Below are positions 46,471-54,564 of a DNA stretch of 64,000 nt, in pieces. Every line of letters begins with the position of its first letter. Positions within the stretch are counted from its first letter, which is position 1. The DNA is taken from contig NZ_VLKK01000007.1 in assembly GCF_007830065.1 (NCBI RefSeq), positions 124,001 through 188,000 of the forward strand, read 5' to 3'. This DNA is from Sphingobium wenxiniae (GTDB lineage Bacteria; Pseudomonadota; Alphaproteobacteria; Sphingomonadales; Sphingomonadaceae). A model generated the notes under the pieces. That model was not told where the DNA came from and made no database searches. It worked only from the letters and a program-made list of their open reading frames with translations. The position numbers and the translations under genes are program-made.

Positions 46471-47202
46471 TCAGTCCCAGTCCCTCAGCTTCTCGCGCAG
46501 CTTGTCCAGCGCCGCCTTCTTGATCTGGCACACGCGGGCCGCGCCGATGTCCAGCACCTGCCCGATTTCCTCCAGATTGAGTTCCTCGACGAAATAAAGT
46601 TGCAGCACCAGCGCCTCGCGCTGCGGCAGTTCCCCGATATATTGGGTCATGGCCGCCTTCAGCGACTCCCGCTCCATCACATCGTCGGCGCGGTCCTCGA
46701 CATCGGCGAACCACATGGACTGATCGGAATAGACCTCGTCCATGCTCATATGCTGGACCATCTCGGCCCCGTCGGCGACTTCCCGATAGGCCGCCGCGTC
46801 CAGCCCCATCTCATCGGACATTTCCGCTTCGGTCGGCATCCGGCCCAGCCGCTGCTCCAGCTTGCGCCGCACGCCCGCCAGCTCCTTGCGCCGCGTCATG
46901 GCGGACCGGCAAAGCGTCGCCTGCCGCCGCAAATGGTCGATCATCGCCCCGCGCACGCGCATCTGGGCATAGGAGGCGAAACCCAGCCCGCGATCCTCGA
47001 ACCCGTTGGCCGCCTCGACCAGCGCGACCATGCCGATCTGGAGCAAGTCCTCGATCTCGATGGCGCTGGATACGCGGCCATGGACATGCCAGGCGATCTT
47101 GCGGACCAGCGGCATATATTGCCGCGCCAGTTGCTCGGGCGAATTGACGGTTCCCCGCCGTCCGTAGGTATGGACGTCCGATCCGGCGGCGACTTTGCTC
47201 AT
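46471..47202 (-). CDS. fliA: RNA polymerase sigma factor FliA (sigma28)
   Basis: Directs transcription of late flagellar genes. The 243-residue protein has region 2 (QYMPLVRKIAWHV, IEIEDLLQIGMVALVEAANGFE, GLGFASYAQMRVRGAMIDHLRR), region 3 and region 4 (IGELPQREALVLQLYFVEELNLEEIGQVLDIGAARVCQIKKAALDKL), as in FliA/WhiG. The Met at 47202 is preferred over one two codons earlier. It is last in the transglycosylase-flhA-fliA operon behind a sigma54 promoter. Matching sigma28 sites are found in the window, and FlgM is encoded nearby. Confidence 0.95.
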   Translation of the reverse strand: MSKVAAGSDVHTYGRRGTVNSPEQLARQYMPLVRKIAWHVHGRVSSAIEIEDLLQIGMVALVEAANGFEDRGLGFASYAQMRVRGAMIDHLRRQATLCRSAMTRRKELAGVRRKLEQRLGRMPTEAEMSDEMGLDAAAYREVADGAEMVQHMSMDEVYSDQSMWFADVEDRADDVMERESLKAAMTQYIGELPQREALVLQLYFVEELNLEEIGQVLDIGAARVCQIKKAALDKLREKLRDWD

Positions 47203-47221
47203 ATACATGGATCAAGTCTCC

Positions 47222-49342
47222 TCAAGCGACCCGCTCGCGCGCGGGTGCGGGATCATGGCGCGGGATGGGCCGCTGCTCGCCGCCGACCACGGCGACGACC
47301 TCGACCCCCTTGCCATCGGGAATTTCCAGGAAGGACAGCACCGGCGTTTCCGGCAGATGCGGCTTGAACAGCCGCGCCAGCGCCCGCCGCGCGATCGGCG
47401 ACGTCACGATGGCGAAGTTGCGCGCCTGCCCCAGCAGGGGCCGCGCCGCCTGCACCACCGCTTCGATGATGCGGTTGGCGAGCGCAGGCTCGATGGGATG
47501 CTTGGCGTCGCCCGCCACCCGCATCGCCTGCGCCAGCAGCGCCTCCAGGTCGCCGTCCAGCGTGATGACGGGCAGCGGCATCTTCACCGGCACAAGGCCC
47601 TGGATGATGAGCGCGCCGATCCGCTGCCGCACGGCTTCGACAAGCTGTTCGTGCGACATGTCGGGCCGCGCGGCGTCGACCATCGCCTCGCAGATGCGGC
47701 GGAAGTCCTTGAGCGCGATCCCTTCGGACAGCAGCGCCCGGCACAGCGCGGAAATCTGCGTGAGGCTGAGCAGCCCCGGCGTCAGCCCATCGACCAGTTG
47801 CGGCGCGGCGTCCTTGAGGTTGTCGAGCAGCTTGCGCGCTTCGTCCAGCCCGAACATCTCGCTCGCATTCATGGCGATAAGCTGGTTGAGATGGGTCGCC
47901 ACCACCGTCGGCGGATCGACCACGGTATAGCCTGCAATCACCGCTTCGCTGCGCCTGGCGGGCGAAATCCACACGGCTTCCAGCCCGAAAGTGGGGTCTT
48001 TCGTCTCGCGCCCCGAAACCGTGCCTTCCAGCGCGCCGCTGTCCAGCGCCAGCAGATCCTCCGGCCAGATCTCGTCCTCGCCCACGACCACGCCCGCGAT
48101 GGTGATGCGATATTGATTGGGTTCCAGCGACAGATTGTCCTTCACCCGCACCATCGGCACGACAAAGCCCAGCTCCTTGGACAATTGCCGCCGGATGCCC
48201 GTGATCCGCGCCATCAAAGGCGCGCCCTTGCGCTCATCGACCAGCGAAATCAGGCCATAGCCGATCTCCAGCCCCAATATCGCGCCGTCCGACACGTCAT
48301 CCCATTCGATCAGCGCCGGATTGGCGGGCGGCGGCGCGGGGGCGGGTTCCGCCGCCTTGCGCTGGCCTGCCTTGCGGAGCTGCCATGCGATCCCCCCCGC
48401 CACGGCGGCGGCGGTCAGGATGATGAAGTGCGGCATCCCCGGCAGCACGCCCAGGAAAGCCAGGATCGCCGCGACCGGCACCCAGGCGCGGCCCGAACCG
48501 AACTGGCTGGTGATCTGGCCGCCCAGGTCCTGCTCGCTGCCGACGCGGGTGACGATGGCCGCCGCCGCGATGGACAGCAGCAGCGCGGGCACCTGCGCCA
48601 CCAGCGCATCGCCGATGGCCAGCACGATATAGGTCTGCGCGGCCTCGCCCATCGACAGGCCATGGCTCACCACGCCCAATATGATGCCGCCCACGATGTT
48701 GATGGCCAGGATCAGTATGCCCGCGACCGCGTCGCCCTTCACGAACTTGCTCGCGCCGTCCATGGAGCCATAGAAATCCGCTTCCGTCGCGACTTCGCGG
48801 CGGCGCACCTTGGCTTCCTCCGGCGTCAGCAGGCCCGCATTGAGGTCCGCGTCGATGGCCATCTGCTTGCCCGGCAGGGCGTCGAGGGTGAAGCGCGCCG
48901 ACACTTCCGACACGCGCCCCGCGCCCTTGGTGATGACGACGAGGTTGATGATCATCAGGATCGCGAAGACGAAGATGCCGACGACATAATCGCCGCCGAT
49001 CAGGAAATGGCCGAAAGCTTCGATCACATGCCCCGCCGCGTCCGATCCTTCATGGCCCTGCACCAGCACCACGCGCGTCGACGCGACGTTCAGCGCCAGC
49101 CGCAGCAGCGTCGCGAACAGCAGCACCGTCGGGAAGCTCGAAAAATCCAGCGGCTTGGCGGCATTGAGCGCCACCATCAGCACCGCGAGCGAAATCATGA
49201 TGTTGGTGATGAACCCGATATCCAGCATCACCGCCGGCACGGGCACCATCATGAACAGCACGACCATGAGCGTCGCAAGGGGCAACACGGCCCCCTTGGC
49301 GGCATTCGTCCAGATCTTCGCTTTGACTTGGGCAGGAGTCAT
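47222..49342 (-). CDS. flhA: Flagellar export gate protein FlhA
   Basis: The largest export-gate component (706 residues), forming a cytoplasmic nonamer ring. The N-terminal half has eight membrane helices with VMLDIGFITNIMISLAVLMVAL, ATLLRLALNVASTR and the FHIPEP signature region VSARFTLDALPGKQMAIDADLNAGL. The C-terminal half contains YTVVDPPTVVATHLNQL. It lies between the transglycosylase gene (10 bp gap) and fliA. Confidence 0.97.
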   Translation of the reverse strand: MTPAQVKAKIWTNAAKGAVLPLATLMVVLFMMVPVPAVMLDIGFITNIMISLAVLMVALNAAKPLDFSSFPTVLLFATLLRLALNVASTRVVLVQGHEGSDAAGHVIEAFGHFLIGGDYVVGIFVFAILMIINLVVITKGAGRVSEVSARFTLDALPGKQMAIDADLNAGLLTPEEAKVRRREVATEADFYGSMDGASKFVKGDAVAGILILAINIVGGIILGVVSHGLSMGEAAQTYIVLAIGDALVAQVPALLLSIAAAAIVTRVGSEQDLGGQITSQFGSGRAWVPVAAILAFLGVLPGMPHFIILTAAAVAGGIAWQLRKAGQRKAAEPAPAPPPANPALIEWDDVSDGAILGLEIGYGLISLVDERKGAPLMARITGIRRQLSKELGFVVPMVRVKDNLSLEPNQYRITIAGVVVGEDEIWPEDLLALDSGALEGTVSGRETKDPTFGLEAVWISPARRSEAVIAGYTVVDPPTVVATHLNQLIAMNASEMFGLDEARKLLDNLKDAAPQLVDGLTPGLLSLTQISALCRALLSEGIALKDFRRICEAMVDAARPDMSHEQLVEAVRQRIGALIIQGLVPVKMPLPVITLDGDLEALLAQAMRVAGDAKHPIEPALANRIIEAVVQAARPLLGQARNFAIVTSPIARRALARLFKPHLPETPVLSFLEIPDGKGVEVVAVVGGEQRPIPRHDPAPARERVA

Positions 49343-49351
49343 GAGAAGCCG

Positions 49352-50176
49352 TTACCTTCCGAGGGTGGCGAGCATGAGATAGGCGAGGCGCGCCGTCTGC
49401 GGCTGGGGCGTCACGGTGACGTCCGCCGCGCTGGCAAGGCGCTGGGTTTCGATCCGCACATAATCGGCGGGCTGAATGGTCTTGGCATTGGCGGGCAGGG
49501 ACGCGGAGGCATCGGCATAGCGGACATCGCCGCCGATCGAATCCATGCCTTTTTGCAGCTTGCCCGCGAAACGGTCGCGAATCTCGGCGAAGCTGCGGGC
49601 ATTGCCCTGCCTGTCGTAGAAGATCGACCGATTGGCCCGCGCCGCCGCCGGGAACAGCGAAGCCGCCGTCGCCTGCGGCGCGCGATCATGCGTGGACAGG
49701 AACTTGGCCGCCCCGCCCACGCCCAGGAAGTGCGCGAGATAGAGGTCGACCGGCTGCGCTTCACGGCCCAGCCGCTGTTCCAGATAGGCTTTGTTGTCGG
49801 CGGCATGTTCCGCCGCCATGACCGAGGCCGTCTCCGGGTGGCTCCGCAGATCCAGTATCTGCTGCCGCAAATTCGGGTCCGACACATAATAGCGGCCATT
49901 GCTGCCCCGGCTGACCGCATCGGCGGCCCAGCCAAGCCCATATTCGCTGCCATGCTTGTCGATGACGGCAAGCCAGCTCTGGTCGATGAATTGATAAAGG
50001 CCCCGCGCGGACGACGTCGACGCGCGCGCATTGGGATTGAGGCTGCTTTCGATCTTCGCCTGCCCCAGCAGGTAGCCGAAATCGACGCCCGTGCGACGGC
50101 TGGCCATGGCGATCGCGTTGGTGACGCGATTGCCGGCCGAAGCCCCCGTTACCGTGATGTCCGCGAATGCCGACAC
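49352..50176 (-). CDS. Flagellum-associated lytic transglycosylase
   Basis: A 274-residue protein with an N-terminal SLT-like domain: DFGYLLGQAKIESSLNPNARA (catalytic Glu in AKIESS), SARGLYQFIDQSWL and the GVGGAAKFL segment. It lacks a convincing signal peptide, so export by the flagellar or another route is possible. The start is uncertain: GTG at 50176 or TTG at 50185. It is first in an operon with flhA and fliA behind a sigma54 promoter. FlgJ here lacks its muramidase domain, so this enzyme may make the hole for the rod. Confidence 0.82.
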   Translation of the reverse strand: MSAFADITVTGASAGNRVTNAIAMASRRTGVDFGYLLGQAKIESSLNPNARASTSSARGLYQFIDQSWLAVIDKHGSEYGLGWAADAVSRGSNGRYYVSDPNLRQQILDLRSHPETASVMAAEHAADNKAYLEQRLGREAQPVDLYLAHFLGVGGAAKFLSTHDRAPQATAASLFPAAARANRSIFYDRQGNARSFAEIRDRFAGKLQKGMDSIGGDVRYADASASLPANAKTIQPADYVRIETQRLASAADVTVTPQPQTARLAYLMLATLGR

Positions 50177-50211
50177 TGTGAACAATCCCCTTTGCTAGCG
50201 GGGATCATTAG

Positions 50212-50228
50212 AGCAAGCCTTATGCCAA
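50212..50228 (-). promoter_or_regulatory. Sigma54 promoter of the transglycosylase-flhA-fliA operon
   Basis: On the minus strand: TTGGCAT-N5-TTGCT, the -24/-12 pattern with correct spacing, about 40 bp before the first gene. It would place fliA under sigma54 and its activator. The rest of 50229-50382 shows nothing recognisable. Confidence 0.72.
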
Positions 50229-50382
50229 TATTTGGTTAACGCGCTCGCAAGAAAATTCGGTGCGTTATTCGGAGAGGCGGATGATGGAGCGTGCTGGCGC
50301 ATGGTTTGGGGGGAAGGCGAACGCTCCGCCAATCCCGCCTCCGTTGGGCTATGTCCGCTCACGCCCGAAACCCATCAGCCAC

Positions 50383-50409
50383 AAAAAAAGCGCCCAAAGG
50401 CGCCCTTTC
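50383..50409 (-). terminator. Rho-independent terminator of the flgA-flgM-flgN-like operon
   Basis: On the minus strand a short GC stem (GGCGC/GCGCC, 50390-50403) with flanking A-T pairs is followed by TTTTTTT. It lies about 25 bp after the last gene of the operon. Confidence 0.8.
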
Positions 50410-50432
50410 CCATCATTGCGAGGAAGAAAAAT

Positions 50433-50741
50433 CTAACGCCCGTAGACCAGCGGCGCGTTTTCCGCGCCACGGACCGCCAGGACATTCAGCTTCTGATTCG
50501 CGCGATCGGACAGCACCCGCGTCCGCACCCGCGCCATTTCCAGCAGAGTCGCGATGGCCTTCAACCGTTCCGTCACGTCCGGTTCGGAACGCCATGCCCC
50601 GATGGCGCGCACCGACGCCGCCGCCTGCCCGACCTTCGCGCTCGCCGCGTCGATCGCGGCGGCATCATATCCGTCCAGCATCGCCCGCAAATCCTCGCAG
50701 GCGGTCCGCAGATGATCGAGGGCGGCAAGGCCGAGCGGCAT
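50433..50741 (-). CDS. FlgN-like flagellar chaperone (putative)
   Basis: A 102-residue, mostly helical protein directly after flgM. Such a position and size fit FlgN, the export chaperone of the hook-filament junction proteins FlgK and FlgL, but no strong motif is visible. The segment EDLRAMLDGYDAAAIDAASAKVGQAAASVRAIGAW is amphipathic helix. A terminator follows, so it ends the operon. The call rests mainly on context. Confidence 0.6.
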   Translation of the reverse strand: MPLGLAALDHLRTACEDLRAMLDGYDAAAIDAASAKVGQAAASVRAIGAWRSEPDVTERLKAIATLLEMARVRTRVLSDRANQKLNVLAVRGAENAPLVYGR

Positions 50742-50744
50742 GAA

Positions 50745-51023
50745 CTATCCCGCGACCGGCAGGTCGAGCGCCAGCATCCGGTCGGCAATCGCCGCCGGAT
50801 CGACCGGATAATTGCCCGATGCGATGGCCGCCTTGATCGCCGCGACGCGATCCATGTCGACCGGCGCGCCTTGCGCCGCCATGCGGGCCGCCGGGCTTGC
50901 CGAAGCCGCCGATGAAGCGGGCGCGCCAGCCGTGCCCACGGAGGATGCGCGCACCTTGCCGCCATCCCGGATGCGGGAAGCTTCGACTGCGGCGCTCAGG
51001 CTCTGGCCAACTGACTTGATCAT
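50745..51023 (-). CDS. flgM: Anti-sigma28 factor FlgM
   Basis: Binds FliA until it is exported through the finished hook. The 92-residue protein has a disordered Ala/Ser-rich N-terminal half and the FlgM C-terminal signature MDRVAAIKAAIASGNYPVDPAAIADRMLALDLP. It lies between flgA and the FlgN-like gene. A sigma28-type promoter overlaps the end of flgA upstream, so FlgM may be fed back by FliA. Confidence 0.9.
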   Translation of the reverse strand: MIKSVGQSLSAAVEASRIRDGGKVRASSVGTAGAPASSAASASPAARMAAQGAPVDMDRVAAIKAAIASGNYPVDPAAIADRMLALDLPVAG

Positions 51024-51054
51024 GGGTTCAATCCTTCACTCGTCCCTACCGTCT

Positions 51055-51081
51055 ATAACGGACAAGTTCAAAAATCATTAA
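51055..51081 (-). promoter_or_regulatory. Possible sigma28 promoter of flgM
   Basis: On the minus strand: TTAA-N15-TCCGTTAT. The -10 differs by one base from that of the flagellin gene, and the -35 by one base from TAAA. It lies 32-58 bp before the flgM ATG and overlaps the last codons of flgA. Confidence 0.5.
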
Positions 51082-51616
51082 ATCCCGGAACGCGCACAAT
51101 TCCCATTTCCACGACCTGCGCCAAAATGGGCGACGATTTCCTGTCCTCGCGCACGCGGATCGTCTCGCCGATGGCGCCATCCTCGTCCGCGATCATCATG
51201 CGCGACACGCTGAACACCGCGTTGCCAGCCATCAATTGCACGGGGTCGCCGCGCTTGACCGCGTTTTCCTTCGGCGCCGGCCTGCTCGCCATGCCATAGC
51301 GCGCCACCGGCCCGGACGCCCCAGCCGCGCCGCCGGGGACCAAAGGCACCCGGATGCGCCAGCCCAGCGCATCGCACTTCACCATCGCGGCGCCGAAAAC
51401 CGGCCCCTCGACATTGGGCGTGGTGGGACAGGCCGCGAGTTTGAGCCGCCGGTCGACCGGCGCGGCAGGTCCGCCCGGCTCGCCCAGATTGGCGCCCACG
51501 GTCATCGCCACCAGACTGTCAATCCGATCCAGATTCTCGAATTTCTGCTGCGCCAGCGCCGGTCCGGCGCTCATCATGACGAAGGCGACAAGGCAGATTG
51601 TGGGCAGTTTCAACAC
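51068..51616 (-). CDS. flgA: Flagellar P-ring assembly chaperone FlgA
   Basis: A periplasmic chaperone for FlgI. A signal peptide (LPTICLVAFVMMSAGPALAQQ) is followed by the C-terminal SAF/FlgA domain with KRGDPVQLMAGNAVFSVSRMMIADEDGAIGETIRVREDRKSSPILAQVV. At 182 mature-plus-signal residues it is somewhat short. GTG at 51616, with GGAGA six bases upstream, is chosen because the longer frame would include the sigma54 promoter and the MotB-like gene. Confidence 0.88.
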   Translation of the reverse strand: MLKLPTICLVAFVMMSAGPALAQQKFENLDRIDSLVAMTVGANLGEPGGPAAPVDRRLKLAACPTTPNVEGPVFGAAMVKCDALGWRIRVPLVPGGAAGASGPVARYGMASRPAPKENAVKRGDPVQLMAGNAVFSVSRMMIADEDGAIGETIRVREDRKSSPILAQVVEMGIVRVPGFNDF

Positions 51617-51654
51617 GATCAGTCTCCGAATGCGGATGTCTTGCCGTGTGTTTC

Positions 51655-51671
51655 CGCAATTTCCGTGCCAA
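51655..51671 (-). promoter_or_regulatory. Sigma54 promoter of flgA-flgM-flgN-like operon
   Basis: On the minus strand: TTGGCAC-N5-TTGC, full match to the -24/-12 core with correct spacing, about 40 bp before the GTG start of flgA. Confidence 0.78.
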
Positions 51672-51686
51672 TTCCGGCGGAACGCT

Positions 51687-52178
51687 TCAGTCGGACTTCG
51701 CCGCGATGCGGATGACCTGCCCCTGCCCCGCCTTCCCTTCGGCCTGATCCAGCCCGCGGATCGCCAGACGGCTGCCCGCAATCCCTTCGGCCCGCAAGGC
51801 CCGCGCCACCGCGCCCAGCCGCGCCGCCGCCAGATCCCAGTCGTCGAACCGCTGCCGCGCCGGGTCCGTGCCATGGCTGCGGACCTCGATCCCGCCGCTG
51901 TCGCGCGAAAATTCGCGGGCAATGGCCGTCAACCGCGCCTTGCCCGCGCCAGTCAGCAGCGCCTCGCCCGGCACGAACAGCTCCGCCGCGCGCAGTTCGA
52001 TCCCCTGCCGCATCGCCCGCCCGCCAAATTGCTGGCTGAGGCCCGCCAGCATGACGTCGCGCCGCTGCCCGCTCGCCTGCAACAGCACGAAGAAGGCCAG
52101 CAGCAACAGCAGCAGATCGGCAAAGCTGACGGCCCATCGGTTCCGCCGGACCATGGCTGGAGCAGGAGGCGCGCTCAT
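51687..52178 (-). CDS. MotB-like stator protein (second pair)
   Basis: A 163-residue membrane protein with the MotB N-terminal pattern RNRWAVSFADLLLLLLAFFVLLQA, including the proton-path Asp (FAD). The C-terminal OmpA-like domain is short and atypical: RSHGTDPARQRF in place of the usual GHTD, and WDLAAARLGAVARAL in place of NxxLSxxRA. The function is likely ion-channel stator or regulator, but a TolR/ExbD-like role is possible. Its ATG overlaps the stop of the MotA-like gene. Confidence 0.72.
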   Translation of the reverse strand: MSAPPAPAMVRRNRWAVSFADLLLLLLAFFVLLQASGQRRDVMLAGLSQQFGGRAMRQGIELRAAELFVPGEALLTGAGKARLTAIAREFSRDSGGIEVRSHGTDPARQRFDDWDLAAARLGAVARALRAEGIAGSRLAIRGLDQAEGKAGQGQVIRIAAKSD

Positions 52179-52843
52179 GCGACCTCACGGATCGAAGCGC
52201 GCCGCACCGGTGCATTTTCGCGCCGCGCAATGGCCAGCATCCGCGCCACGGCTTCCTGCTGCCAGGCCAGTTCCCGCTCGGACAGGTCGGCGAGCCGCGC
52301 GGCAATCGGCGCGGCGACGATATTCGCGATCACCACGCCATAGAGCGTCGTCAGCAGCGCGAGCGCCATGGACGGCCCCAGCCTGGCGGGATCGTCCATC
52401 GCCGCGAACATGCCGACAAGGCCGATGATCGTCCCCGCCATGCCCAGCGCGGGCGCGGCGTCGGCGATCGACAGCCACACATTGCGGACCGCCGCGTGCC
52501 TTTGCCCGCGATCCGCCAGCGCCTGCGCGGCCCACAGTTCGAACTGCTCCACCTTCTCGCAATTGGCGAGGCGGCGCGCGGCCTCCCCCAGGAAGGGATC
52601 GGCGGTCTTGACCCGGTCCGTGCAGGAAAGCCCGCGCAACTGCGCCACCTGGTCGATCCTGAGCATCGCCGCGCGCGCCGCATCGCGATCCCGCGCGGGG
52701 CGGGCCGTGACGAGCGGCCTCAGCGCCGCGAAGGCGCGCGCGAAATGCGCCCCGCCATTCTGCAACAGCGCCACCAGCCCGATGCCCGCGACCATCGCCG
52801 TCAAGGTCAGCGGATCGAACAGATGCCCCAATATTCCCACCAT
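52175..52843 (-). CDS. MotA/TolQ/ExbB-family stator-like protein (second pair)
   Basis: A 222-residue polytopic protein. The conserved third-fourth helix region SIADAAPALGMAGTIIGLVGMFAAMDDP followed by MALALLTTLYGVVIANIVAAPIAARL is the MotA/TolQ/ExbB signature, and its layout with LGPSMALAL is closest to MotA. The start at 52843 is set by GGAG; a Met five codons earlier exists. It is coupled to the MotB-like gene and divergent from flgB, with two palindromes directly upstream. A separate motAB pair lies at 61.6-63.5 kb. Confidence 0.78.
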   Translation of the reverse strand: MVGILGHLFDPLTLTAMVAGIGLVALLQNGGAHFARAFAALRPLVTARPARDRDAARAAMLRIDQVAQLRGLSCTDRVKTADPFLGEAARRLANCEKVEQFELWAAQALADRGQRHAAVRNVWLSIADAAPALGMAGTIIGLVGMFAAMDDPARLGPSMALALLTTLYGVVIANIVAAPIAARLADLSERELAWQQEAVARMLAIARRENAPVRRASIREVA

Positions 52844-52864
52844 GACTCGCCGCTCCATCCAGGC

Positions 52865-52904
52865 CCGGCAAAGCCTTGCCGCCGCCCGGCAAAAATTTGC
52901 CGCC
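52865..52904. promoter_or_regulatory. Tandem palindromes, candidate enhancer for the flgB promoter
   Basis: Two 19-bp sites, CCGGCAAAGCCTTGCCGCC (52865-52883) and CCGGCAAAAATTTGCCGCC (52886-52904), start exactly 21 bp apart, two helical turns. They end 74 bp before the flgB sigma54 promoter, a usual enhancer distance. They also lie just upstream of the divergent MotA-like gene. An additional half site TTGCCGCC is at 52906-52913. Confidence 0.65.
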
Positions 52905-52976
52905 CTTGCCGCCTGCTTGAGGCAATCCCCCGGATTTCCGCCACTTTCGCCTTTGCCGATGCGTCACCCACGCAAA

Positions 52977-52993
52977 TTGGCACGGCTCTTGCG
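52977..52993 (+). promoter_or_regulatory. Sigma54 promoter of the flgB operon
   Basis: TTGGCAC-N5-TTGCG, correct -24/-12 spacing, about 100 bp before the flgB ATG and downstream of the tandem palindromes. Confidence 0.82.
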
Positions 52994-53096
52994 AATATCA
53001 GGCTGGATCGCCCGCACTGCACGCCATCAGGCTTCAGAACGGCGCGGCGAACCGAAGTTTTAGGCCCATCGGGGCAAAAAGGGACGCAAGACGAAA

Positions 53097-53465
53097 ATGT
53101 CGCTGGAAGACGGTTTGTTCGGGATACATGGAAAGGCGCTGGCGCTTCGCTCGCAGCGCCTGTCCCTGCTCGCGTCCAACATCGCCAACGCCTCGACGCC
53201 GGGCTACAAGGCGCGCGACATCAATTTCGACGCCGCGCTCAAGGAAGCGACCACGCAGGCGGGCAAATCCGCCGCCGACGTATCGAAAGCGGCCGACGAT
53301 AGCATGGGCTACCGCGTGCCCCTGCAACCCAGCCTCGACGGCAACACGGTGGAACTCAGCACCGAACAGACGCTGTTCGCGGAAAACGCCGTCAAATATC
53401 GCACGACCCTCTCCTTCCTGGAGGGCCGCATCAACACCATCACCCGCGCCTTGAAGGGAGAATGA
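53097..53465 (+). CDS. flgB: Flagellar proximal rod protein FlgB
   Basis: A rod component of 122 residues. It has LALRSQRLSLLASNIANASTPGYKARDINFDAAL, the flagellar rod N-terminal signature, and the C-terminal LFAENAVKYRTTLSFLEGRI block. It is first in flgBCDEFGHIJKL; its stop overlaps the flgC start. Confidence 0.96.
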   Translation: MSLEDGLFGIHGKALALRSQRLSLLASNIANASTPGYKARDINFDAALKEATTQAGKSAADVSKAADDSMGYRVPLQPSLDGNTVELSTEQTLFAENAVKYRTTLSFLEGRINTITRALKGE

Positions 53466-53878
53466 GCATGAGCGGCTCCGGTCCCATGAACGTCTTCGAC
53501 ATCGCCGGCCGCGCCATGAGCGCGCAGCTCGTCCGCCTCAACACCACCGCGTCCAACATGGCCAATGCGGGCAATGTGTCGGGCAGCGCGGCGGACGCCT
53601 ATCGCGCGATCAAGCCGGTCTTCCGCTCCGTCACCGACAGCCCCGGCGTGTCGACCGTGAAGGTGGAGCAGGTCGTCACCACCAACGCCCAGCCCACCAA
53701 GCGCCACGATCCCAATCACCCGCTGGCCGACGCCAATGGCGATGTCTGGGAAGCGGCCGTGGATAGCAATGCGGAGCTGGTCGACATGATCGAGACCGCC
53801 CGCATGTACCAGAACAACGTGCAGGTGCTGAACACCGCCAAATCGCTGATGATGGAAACCATAAGGATCGGCAAATGA
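53462..53878 (+). CDS. flgC: Flagellar proximal rod protein FlgC
   Basis: A rod component of 138 residues with FDIAGRAMSAQLVRLNTTASNMANAGNVSGS at the N-terminus, YDPNHPLADANGDV-like text (RHDPNHPLADANGDVW) and the C-terminal VDMIETARMYQNNVQVLNTAKSLM. Both ends overlap neighbouring genes, so translation is coupled. Confidence 0.96.
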   Translation: MSMSGSGPMNVFDIAGRAMSAQLVRLNTTASNMANAGNVSGSAADAYRAIKPVFRSVTDSPGVSTVKVEQVVTTNAQPTKRHDPNHPLADANGDVWEAAVDSNAELVDMIETARMYQNNVQVLNTAKSLMMETIRIGK

Positions 53879-54534
53879 GCACGACCTCGAACGTCACCGA
53901 CAGCGCGGGCATTCCCGCCTATAGCCCTTCCACCGTCAAGGCGACCGGCAAGTCGGAAATGGGGCAGGCGGATTTCCTGCGCCTGCTCACCGCCCAGATG
54001 CAGACGCAGGACCCGTTCGAGCCGATGGACAATGCCCAGATGGTTGCCCAGATGGCGACCATCACCAACTCCAGCGGCATCGCGGAAATGAACGCGACGA
54101 TGAAAAGCCTCGCCTCGCAGCTTACCGGCTCGCGCCTGGGCGACGCGGCAAGCTGGATCGGCAAGTCGATGCTGGTCGAAAGCAATATCGCCGCCCCCGA
54201 CGCGGCGGGCCAGTATATCGGCCAGCTCACGCTTGGCAGCGATGCCGAAAACGTCTCGGTCGATCTGGTCGACGGCAACGGCAACACGGTCAAAACCATC
54301 GACCTGGGCGCCCAGTCCAAGGGCGACGTCAATTTCTATTGGGACGGCAAGGATGAGGCGGGCGAAACCGTCGCCGACGGCCCGCTCCAGATCAAGGTCA
54401 ACGGCGCGAACCCCAATCGGGTCGCAAGCTGGGCCGCCATCGCCGCCGTCCAGTCGCCCGCCGACGGCAGCGCGTCCAAACTCATCACCGCGCTGGGCAC
54501 CTACAGCCCCGCCGACGCCATCAGTCTCGCTTAA
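53875..54534 (+). CDS. flgD: Flagellar hook capping protein FlgD
   Basis: The hook scaffold, 219 residues. The N-terminal part has MGQADFLRLLTAQMQTQDPFEPMDNAQMVAQMATITNSSGI, the FlgD hallmark. The C-terminal part has the FlgD_ig-like region with FYWDGKDEAGETVADG and a tudor-like fold. It overlaps flgC by four bases. Confidence 0.96.
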   Translation: MSTTSNVTDSAGIPAYSPSTVKATGKSEMGQADFLRLLTAQMQTQDPFEPMDNAQMVAQMATITNSSGIAEMNATMKSLASQLTGSRLGDAASWIGKSMLVESNIAAPDAAGQYIGQLTLGSDAENVSVDLVDGNGNTVKTIDLGAQSKGDVNFYWDGKDEAGETVADGPLQIKVNGANPNRVASWAAIAAVQSPADGSASKLITALGTYSPADAISLA

Positions 54535-54564
54535 CCTCATCCTTTTCACCCAGGGAGCAACGCC

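Noticed and set aside
47195..50239. A 1014-codon open frame antisense to flhA and the flagellar transglycosylase
   Set aside because: No recognisable domain; FlhA and SLT motifs on the other strand leave no doubt about the coding strand.
50232..50915. 227-codon plus-strand frame over flgM and the FlgN-like gene
   Set aside because: Antisense to FlgM, which has a clear signature, and spans a terminator.
52869..52903. GGCAA...TTGCC palindromes read as sigma54 promoters for the MotA-like gene
   Set aside because: The spacing between the GG and GC elements is one base short and the symmetry fits a binding site for a dimeric activator better.
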